Assembly (NCBI GenBank): GCA_036501345.1
Contig: DASYAN010000484.1
Coordinates: 1 to 10,894 of the forward strand
Direction of reading: 5' to 3'
Source of the DNA: DASYAN01 sp036501345
GTDB lineage: Bacteria; Chloroflexota; Ktedonobacteria; Ktedonobacterales; Ktedonobacteraceae
Length of the DNA: 10,894 bases
In this document: positions 6,000-10,894 of the stretch, in pieces
How the letters are laid out: each line of letters begins with the position of its first letter
Position numbering within the stretch: position 1 is the stretch's first letter
Notes under the pieces: model-generated
Database searches by the model: none
Told to the model about the DNA's origin: nothing
Seen by the model: only the letters and a program-made list of their open reading frames with translations
Position numbers and translations under genes: made by a program

Positions 6000-8900
6000 C
6001 TAGAGCGATGTAAGGACTTCTTCTATAATATCGCCTGCATCATTCATCGCTTGAGTTCTGGTCCAATCGATCAAACGTGGCGACTTGTAGAGGTGAATGC
6101 GGGGTCCATCAAAAAGACGTAGGCTTCTTTGGACATACGCCCACTGGCTGATCTGCTCTCCGAGACTTTCGCTGAGTTCAGACAACACGAGAGCAGACGT
6201 CAGATCACTCGATCTTATGCTATTGGTATCAACAACGACTGGAGTATCAGAATTTGTCATTTCGATAATACACTCTATCAGGTCTGGAGAATACGTAATC
6301 GTAATCCCATGATGAGCATGGCCTGCCGCGAAACTATCAAGCTCGTCTCTGAGTTCACGTGCATAGTCTAACAGCTCCTGTTCACTCGGCTCTCGGGTGA
6401 CAGTGTTCAGTGCTGAAGGCTTATCGAGAGATAAGCGAACTTGGACGAATTCTGTGACAAGCAAACGGATATCATCCGGTATACTGAAGAGATCAAAAAT
6501 TTTTTCATCAATTCTTCTTTGTGAGTCTCTATGGAATGCAGAAACTTCTTTCATGATGTGATCTTTCTGAAACTGCGATATCTTCGAGAACATGTCTGAT
6601 GTGCTGATAACCTTGGATGCCGTGGTTTGGTCAGAACTCAAGAGTTCCAACTGCATGCCTTTCACCTTTAAAACTGCTTCTAAAATGCATTGCTCTTCAG
6701 CATTAACCAGTTGCTGGTGCAATTCAACAAGCTCTTCAACTTGTGACGGGGTAAGATCTGGTGTTGGCATTTCTCTTACCCCTGCAATTGCTACACGTTT
6801 GGCCTGTCGAAAAACCCCCCACTCTTGAGCATGAAAAAAAAGGTAATAGGAAACTAAACTAGAATTTAGGTAAAGGGAGAGTGCACGTAAAATATTTGCA
6901 TCTTCTTTTGGTCCCGCTATCCCCATTACTAGAGGGGGGATGACAAAATCAACATCACTAAATGTTACGAAACTACTCCAACTAGGGGATAGAATAATAT
7001 GAGGCGCTTGTGTAAGAAAGAGACCAGCTTCTCCACCACGTTTGCGAATATAACACATTTCATCAGGTATGTTACTAAGAACGTATTGGGGAACTGAAAA
7101 ACGGAATAGCGATTTCCTCATAGCCTCGCGATGAAATAGCTTTTTACAATTTAAATCTCCTATAGCTTTTAAATCATATTTTGTTGACGTATTTTTATTA
7201 TACAACTCAGCACCTTGGGAAAAAGACCACTTTCTTCTGACACGCAGAGCTTCAAGAGTTGAGGGGAAAAGAGCTTCAATTCGCTCAATAGCTCTTTTAT
7301 CCTGAAAAGTTCCCCAAAGGGCAAGCTTCCAGACAAACGTTTCTCCTATTTCGGCATCAGATGGATCAACGGTCTGAAATTCTTGTTCATGAATGGTTAT
7401 GGCCCAGAGTTGATCTTGTGATCTAGCAATTTGATTGACGGAGAAGGGAGCACAATGAATAATAGGAGGCTTAGTTTCTTCTGTATCACTGACCTGACGA
7501 TAAACAATACTAAAAGCAGGATATTCATTTTTGGGGAATAACATTTTTCGCAGATTTGAGAAATTTGTTATTCTGAATATACAATGCTTTGCAAAAAAAA
7601 GTTTACGGTATTTACGAGCCTCAATATTAAAAAGGCTTGTGGCAGGCAGAATAAGACCTATCACTCCTTCAGAGGAGAGTAAATCAGGAACAAGCCAGCT
7701 AAAAGCCTCAGCTACACGGTTCCCACTAATTGGGCGCTCAACTTTATTCGTTGGATTCTTCATCCATTGCTTGGCTAGTTCATCTTCCTGTCTATTCCCC
7801 TTCAATTCAATCCAGGGGGGATTCCCAATCACCCAATCAAATTTGAGTCCTTGTTGCCAGAATTTGCTCTCATAGTGAGTGCCTTCCAGATCAAAGAAAT
7901 CACTGTGGAAGATGTGTCGATTATGCAACTCAGGGAAGCGAAACTCGATCTTTTGCAGCTCTCGCAGGTCGAGATAGTTGAGAAACGTCAGAAGAAGGCT
8001 AAATTCAGCGACGTAACACGCGTCGAGTTCCCGCTCGACACCATAGATATTGCTCAGCAGAGTGTTGAGCTTCTTGGGAGAGAGCTTGGACTCGCCTCCT
8101 TTGGCCAGTTCAGCTTCGATCAGACGGCGGAACGTCAGAACCAGAAAAACGCCTGACCCACAAGCCGGGTCAAGGATTTTTGTCTCTTGGGTCAGTGGTT
8201 TGACCGCATCGACTTCAGAAAGCAGGTAATCTGCCAAGATCTCGGGAGTATAGACAGCTCCCTTGCTTTTTGAATCCTCGATAAATTGCTCGTAGACGGC
8301 TGAGAGCATCTCGATAGGAATGTATGCAAAGTCATAGGCTTGAAAATCAAGGTGCAGTTGTCGAATGATTGTTTCAGTCTGTGAAAGGATGGACTCATCA
8401 CCCATAAAGATCGAGGCCGTGAGTTGGACATGCAGATCGGTCGGAGCATCTTTCTGCGTAAAATCAATGGGAAAGATCTTGCCATTAAAACGATGCTCCA
8501 GGGCGGTCGTTAAGCGGGATAAACCGTCAACAGTGGCCGTTCGGCTAAAAACACTTTCCTTGGATATCTGCTGATGTTGCAACCATTCTTCCGTGAGAAT
8601 GCCCCGATCCCATAAATACCGAATGTAGACGTACTTGCCGATTAAACCATGAGCAACCAGCGGTACCAGGCCTCGATTTCTGAGTTCCTTGCCGAGTTGA
8701 CGAAGGTTCTGCAGTAGGCGGTTATCGACTCGTTGTCGCTGGTCTAGCTGGTTCTTATATCTGCCATGCTGCCAGATTCGTCCTGTATCGATAGCTTCAG
8801 ATGAAAATTCGGCCAATAAGAGACGAATATCATCCAGTGAGAATTCGTCTAAAAGGCCTTTTTGAGCATCCTTTTGAGAATAATCAAAACCAGTATACAC

Positions 8901-9200
8901 TCTAATCTGTTGAGGCAGAAGAACGATCAAGAATGGTGCATATCCTAAGTTCCAGAGACTCCGGTGAATCTGGCGTGCTTGTTCCTTATTTTCTGCTTGT
9001 GCAATGTAAACAGCGGGGCGATCAGCAATAACTTTCTGCGAAATATCGGGACTGGCATTGAAAACATACATGCCGCTCACCCCGGCGCTATGAGCGATAC
9101 GAAAAAGATGACTCACCTCTGGCTCAAATTCACTGATGTCAGAATGATAATGAGCTGATTGATCATAATGGAGTTCCTGGAGCAGTGTCTGTAACAACAT
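6000..9200 (-). CDS. Class I SAM-dependent DNA adenine methyltransferase, type IIG-like
   Basis: This large 1066-aa enzyme probably N6-methylates adenine in a specific DNA site. The N-terminal ~200 residues (AENKEQARQIHRSLWNLGYA, PFLIVLLPQQIRVYTGF) are family-like but show no PD-(D/E)XK core. Next come YIPIEMLSAVYEQFI and GAVYTPEILADYLLSEV (~292-330, the segment before motif I in Eco57I-type enzymes), motif I DPACGSG (344-350) and catalytic motif IV NPPW (460-463). ILPATSLFN follows the catalytic half. A probable target-recognition region extends over ~600-850 and ends near WGVFRQAKRVAIAGVREMP. The last ~200 residues are unassigned and may be a helical spacer. The length suits fused modification/specificity enzymes (type IIG or PglX-like), but the nuclease is apparently a separate protein encoded next. 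The start is ATG 9200, with a weak GTAGGTAG site eight nucleotides after the small upstream ORF. No stop or frameshift was seen. Confidence 0.9.
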   Translation of the reverse strand: MLLQTLLQELHYDQSAHYHSDISEFEPEVSHLFRIAHSAGVSGMYVFNASPDISQKVIADRPAVYIAQAENKEQARQIHRSLWNLGYAPFLIVLLPQQIRVYTGFDYSQKDAQKGLLDEFSLDDIRLLLAEFSSEAIDTGRIWQHGRYKNQLDQRQRVDNRLLQNLRQLGKELRNRGLVPLVAHGLIGKYVYIRYLWDRGILTEEWLQHQQISKESVFSRTATVDGLSRLTTALEHRFNGKIFPIDFTQKDAPTDLHVQLTASIFMGDESILSQTETIIRQLHLDFQAYDFAYIPIEMLSAVYEQFIEDSKSKGAVYTPEILADYLLSEVDAVKPLTQETKILDPACGSGVFLVLTFRRLIEAELAKGGESKLSPKKLNTLLSNIYGVERELDACYVAEFSLLLTFLNYLDLRELQKIEFRFPELHNRHIFHSDFFDLEGTHYESKFWQQGLKFDWVIGNPPWIELKGNRQEDELAKQWMKNPTNKVERPISGNRVAEAFSWLVPDLLSSEGVIGLILPATSLFNIEARKYRKLFFAKHCIFRITNFSNLRKMLFPKNEYPAFSIVYRQVSDTEETKPPIIHCAPFSVNQIARSQDQLWAITIHEQEFQTVDPSDAEIGETFVWKLALWGTFQDKRAIERIEALFPSTLEALRVRRKWSFSQGAELYNKNTSTKYDLKAIGDLNCKKLFHREAMRKSLFRFSVPQYVLSNIPDEMCYIRKRGGEAGLFLTQAPHIILSPSWSSFVTFSDVDFVIPPLVMGIAGPKEDANILRALSLYLNSSLVSYYLFFHAQEWGVFRQAKRVAIAGVREMPTPDLTPSQVEELVELHQQLVNAEEQCILEAVLKVKGMQLELLSSDQTTASKVISTSDMFSKISQFQKDHIMKEVSAFHRDSQRRIDEKIFDLFSIPDDIRLLVTEFVQVRLSLDKPSALNTVTREPSEQELLDYARELRDELDSFAAGHAHHGITITYSPDLIECIIEMTNSDTPVVVDTNSIRSSDLTSALVLSELSESLGEQISQWAYVQRSLRLFDGPRIHLYKSPRLIDWTRTQAMNDAGDIIEEVLTSL

Positions 9201-9208
9201 CGAAGTGT

Positions 9209-9424
9209 CTACCTACTTTCTTCGATGATGAAGCACCTCATAGCTTCTCCTAGGATGGTTGAAATAGTATCTGCTATGATATATACATTCATACCTTGAA
9301 AATCCTTTTGAACTCTTCACACTACTCTTTGGTACTTTATCATACTCGATTCTGCCATCAAAAGCAATGGCTTGGACAACACATTCTCTGCAGCAAGCCT
9401 TCTGGTTGAAACCTGTCTTGCCAT
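9209..9424 (-). pseudogene. Small regulator-like ORF with in-frame TGA, upstream of methyltransferase
   Basis: A near-ideal ribosome site (GAGGAGG, 6-nt spacer) precedes ATG 9424. The frame reads MARQVSTRRLAAENVL for 35 codons, meets TGA (9319-9317), and stays open in the same frame for another 35 codons (RVQKDFQGMNVYIIADTI, then GEAMRCFIIEESR) to TAG at 9211-9209, eight bases before the methyltransferase. The ~71-codon length, the MAR start and the ending FIIEE loosely resemble the small XRE regulator in this window (MARIRLRV...FDLMEE), with AAE and FQ also lining up. Restriction-modification operons often begin with a small XRE 'controller' gene, so a decayed C-protein is one reading. The similarity is weak, and a short 35-aa leader or a chance frame is possible. 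Confidence 0.4.
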
Positions 9425-9526
9425 TTTCTTCCTCCTCTGCTGGCTGCACACTCTGTAAATGAATTTATTCGATTTGATAGTCAGAGGGGATGAAGAAATC
9501 GCTGACGAGCTTTCTGAAGCCTCTTC

Positions 9527-9546
9527 AATCACGCATTGACGTGATT
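9527..9546. repeat. 7-bp inverted repeat upstream of the methyltransferase operon
   Basis: AATCACG (9527-9533) and CGTGATT (9540-9546) are perfect reverse complements separated by CATTGA. The site lies 103 bp upstream (minus sense) of the small regulator-like ORF. That distance and symmetry fit an operator for the operon. A second small symmetry, TGAAG-CCT-CTTCA, is immediately next to it. No T-run follows. Confidence 0.4.
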
Positions 9547-9702
9547 TTCCTCACTCTTTTAATGGTTGTTGGACAAATTTGGTGATAAAAGCTCATCAGC
9601 AGGACGACTTGCAAACGTTCATCCGTTCTTGGAGCGATTTCTTGCTGTGTACTTGTAGCCCAGCAATGTCAGAAGCACCGAAATTGTCCAAGAACCCTTT
9701 TA

Positions 9703-9749
9703 ATGGAGTCTTTTCGCTTGCTTGACAGCAACTATAACCGCAACGGAAG
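9703..9749 (+). repeat. Right copy of 47-bp imperfect direct repeat (candidate att site)
   Basis: This matches 2588-2634 at 39 of 47 positions by hand, in the same orientation, about 7.1 kb away. CTTGCTTGACA (9717-9727), CAACTAT and GCAACG are identical in both. In minus sense it reads TTGCGGTTA-TAG-TTGCTGTCA, the same 12-bp-period pair of 9-mers as in the left copy. No integrase coding sequence adjoins it in the matching orientation, so it is not simply a second integrase 3' end. The ~17% divergence means that, if it is an att site, the event is old or the two sites were never identical. Confidence 0.45.
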
Positions 9750-9783
9750 GTTCTCCTTTCGTAGAGTGTGCGGGATTTCCTTT

Positions 9784-9834
9784 CTCCAACTCTCCCAAAC
9801 TGATGTAACCTTAGACCTGCACGGTCACGCTCTA
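9784..9834 (+). pseudogene. Possible scrap of a tyrosine recombinase C-terminus
   Basis: One frame reads LQLSQTDVTLDLHGHAL, resembling the end of the catalytic domain in this family (compare LLGHSQISMTLDIYSHVL of the integrase in this window), with the nucleophilic Tyr replaced by His. Only about 17 residues match and nothing recognisable precedes them, so chance is a real alternative. Confidence 0.25.
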
Positions 9835-9919
9835 CGTGATCCGAGAAGTTTCCAAGAGGCCGCGCCGATCCTTAACGAAAACCGGGACCGACAAGGATGC
9901 GCATCGACAGGGGTCCGCT

Positions 9920-9952
9920 AATCGCCACATAATCGCCACACAATCGCCACAC
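9920..9952 (+). repeat. Three tandem 11-bp repeats (AATCGCCACAC)
   Basis: AATCGCCACAT (9920-9930), AATCGCCACAC (9931-9941) and AATCGCCACAC (9942-9952) follow one another without gap. The period is close to one helical turn, so three proteins could line up on one face of the DNA. This is typical of arm-type integrase sites, iterons or arrayed operators. I noticed no other copy of the unit in the window. Confidence 0.75.
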
Positions 9953-9975
9953 GCTCTCAATCCGTGTGGTATACT
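9947..9975 (+). promoter_or_regulatory. Inverted repeat abutting a TATACT box
   Basis: CCACACG (9947-9953) and CGTGTGG (9963-9969) are perfect reverse complements around a 9-nt loop. The left arm overlaps the third 11-bp tandem repeat. TATACT (9970-9975), a good -10 match, follows at once. No -35 is evident 17 bp upstream, and no credible gene begins downstream before 10191. It may be a relic promoter/operator from a lost gene. Confidence 0.35.
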
Positions 9976-10154
9976 CCTGGAGAAGATGCACGTATTGACA
10001 AGAGAAAAAGAGAAGAATGAGCTTATGTGGAGTGAAGGGGAATTGCGATAGTTGACCGTTCATGGTGAAACGACGGCAGTGGAACTCCTTGCTCCCCAGA
10101 GCTGCTGTTTCGAGGAGGCAGAGAAGGTTCTCGTTAGGATGATCTTTTCTGTAT

Positions 10155-10183
10155 TTGTTCTCCTTTACTCGCTAGGATATAAT
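10155..10183 (+). promoter_or_regulatory. Promoter of the DUF1016 gene, likely leaderless
   Basis: A perfect TATAAT (10178-10183) lies 17 bp after TTGTTC (10155-10160, only TTG of the -35 conserved). Transcription would be expected to begin around 10190, directly at or next to the ATG at 10191. No ribosome site precedes that ATG. The message is therefore probably leaderless or nearly so. Confidence 0.55.
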
Positions 10184-10190
10184 CATAGGC

Positions 10191-10748
10191 ATGGAAAAAG
10201 ATGAGCTCGTTGAATGGGAATCACCATACCAAAAGATGAGTGATGTGCTGAACAAGGCACGAGGTACCGTGTGGCAAGCGGTCAACTCTGCTATGCTTAC
10301 GACCTATTGGGAGATAGGAAAAGTTATTGTAGAAGAGGAACAGCAAGGGAAAGAACGGGCGAAGTATGGAGAGAGGCTCATAAAAAACCTTTCAGAATGA
10401 CTCTCAAAAGATTTTGGGAAGGGATTTGACCGAAGCAACTTACTTCACATGCGTAACTTCTATCTCACCTATCCAATGATCGACGCATCGCGTCGACAAT
10501 GATCATGGACGCACTACCGCCTCCTCTTAAAAGGAGAGAAACCAGAGGCGAGAGCATTTTATGAACAGGAAGCAATACAATCACGATGGTCGACCAGAGA
10601 ACTGGAGAGACAAATCAACTCCCTCCTGTTTGAACGATTAGCTCTGAGTCGAGATAAAGCAGGAGTATTAGCATTAGCACAAAAAGGGCATGAAATTGCT
10701 CATCCAACGGATCTTGTCAAAGATCCTTATGTGCTTGAATTCGTTGGT
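10191..10748 (+). pseudogene. DUF1016/YhcG-family protein, interrupted and truncated
   Basis: The family consists of an N-terminal DUF1016 domain plus a C-terminal PD-(D/E)XK nuclease-like domain, ~340-370 aa in all. One frame runs through PYQKMSDVLNKARGTVWQAV, TTYWEIGKVIVEEEQQGKER and YGERLIKNLSE to TGA (10398-10400). It continues LSKDFGKGFDRSNLLHMRNF and YLTYPM to a second TGA (10500-10502), then SWTHYRLLLKGEKPEARAFY, STRELERQINSLLFERLALS and HPTDLVKDPYVLEFVG. Both stops replace ordinary residues (relatives have Arg/Lys-like and Leu there), so point nonsense changes are likely, not recoding. Similarity ends sharply near 10748, before the nuclease domain; the frame then runs 25 unrelated codons to TAG at 10824. 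A 69-aa N-terminal fragment could still be made. Family recognition is confident; loss of function is strongly indicated. Confidence 0.85.
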
Positions 10749-10894
10749 ATGAGAATGGAGGATGGTTACTTCTTCCAGAGTGGTAACCTCTTCTTCTTCA
10801 CTCATCCAATGAGTAAGGACATTTAGCTTTTGTTCATACCACTCAATAGTACGTTCACTACGACCACGTGTACGGCAATCAAGAATATAACCTT
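10749..10894 (-). pseudogene. N-terminal fragment of a second tyrosine recombinase
   Basis: In minus sense from the window edge the frame reads GYILDCRTRGRSERTIEWYE, then QKLNVLTHWMSEEEEV and TTLEEVTILH. This is the SAM-like core-binding domain of a XerC/phage-type integrase (compare the usual 'F-L-x-C-R-x-R-G-x-S-x-x-T-I-x-x-Y' pattern). Similarity stops where the DUF1016 pseudogene ends, so the integrase is cut off after ~48 visible residues, with no catalytic domain. Its start lies outside the window. It is distinct from the 2617-3765 integrase. Confidence 0.65.

Larger units (their letters stand above)
9425..10190. other. Gene-poor stretch between methyltransferase operon and DUF1016 gene
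   Basis: I see no convincing gene in this 766-bp stretch. It holds the inverted repeat at 9527-9546, the right copy of the 47-bp repeat (9703-9749), a possible integrase scrap (9784-9834), a three-copy 11-bp tandem repeat (9920-9952), an inverted repeat (9947-9969), and the promoter of the DUF1016 gene. The methyltransferase operon promoter should lie at its left end, but I found no convincing -35/-10 pair. Confidence 0.6.

Noticed and set aside
7531..8156. Plus-strand frames of 101-114 codons inside the methyltransferase
   Set aside because: They are antisense to an intact enzyme with clear catalytic motifs.
9213..9449. 78-codon minus-strand frame upstream of the methyltransferase
   Set aside because: It overlaps the 9209-9424 frame in another phase and lacks the ribosome site. 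That site fits the ATG at 9424.
9920..9952. CRISPR array
   Set aside because: The units are 11 bp and directly abutting, with no spacers.
10398..10502. UGA recoding (selenocysteine or UGA=Trp) in the DUF1016 gene
   Set aside because: Family members have Arg/Lys-like and Leu residues at these positions, not Cys or Trp. The gene is also truncated, and TGA serves as an ordinary stop elsewhere in the window.

Overview
The window looks like accessory DNA from a bacterial chromosome, dense in mobile-element debris and DNA-modification genes. The two SWIM-associated, TPR-like proteins, the 'MARIRLRVKEVAAEKK'-type small XRE regulator and the number of decayed integrases and transposases remind me most of Ktedonobacteria (Chloroflexota). 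This is recognition from memory, not a search, and I hold it loosely. Base composition looks moderate (GC slightly below half by eye, not counted). I saw no tRNA, rRNA or CRISPR array.

Left flank (1-2587). The window opens in a decayed, frameshifted IS1182-type transposase (1-355, minus). It is followed by an unrecognised 169-aa gene with a CPxCG tail (523-1032, minus). A palindrome-rich divergent promoter region separates that gene from a small XRE regulator (1247-1504, plus). An unrecognised protein of about 267 aa follows (1725-2525, minus); its reading frame stays open upstream of any good start.

Central block (2588-9749). A 47-bp sequence at the 3' end of a tyrosine recombinase gene recurs imperfectly (39/47 by hand alignment), in the same orientation, about 7.1 kb away at 9703-9749. 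Everything between lies on the minus strand. In transcription order it holds a tiny decayed regulator-like ORF (9209-9424), a 1066-aa adenine-type DNA methyltransferase (6000-9200), a 233-aa PD-(D/E)XK nuclease candidate (5293-5994), a 224-aa SWIM-associated/TPR-like protein (4576-5250), its frameshifted paralogue (3903-4579), and the integrase (2617-3765). The integrase has a TAG stop at codon 19 where tryptophan would fit. Spacing is tight (8, 5 and 42 nt, then an ATGA overlap), so the methyltransferase and nuclease are probably co-transcribed as a two-gene restriction-modification-like module. I interpret the block as an old, probably immobilised integrative element with this module as cargo.

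Right flank (9750-10894). A largely gene-free stretch holds a three-copy 11-bp tandem repeat and an adjacent inverted repeat, with a possible scrap of another integrase. Next comes a DUF1016/YhcG-family gene with two in-frame TGA codons and no C-terminal nuclease domain (10191-10748, plus). It meets, tail to tail, the truncated N-terminal part of another integrase that runs off the window (10749-10894, minus). Together with the IS remnant, this suggests a recurrent insertion and decay hot spot.
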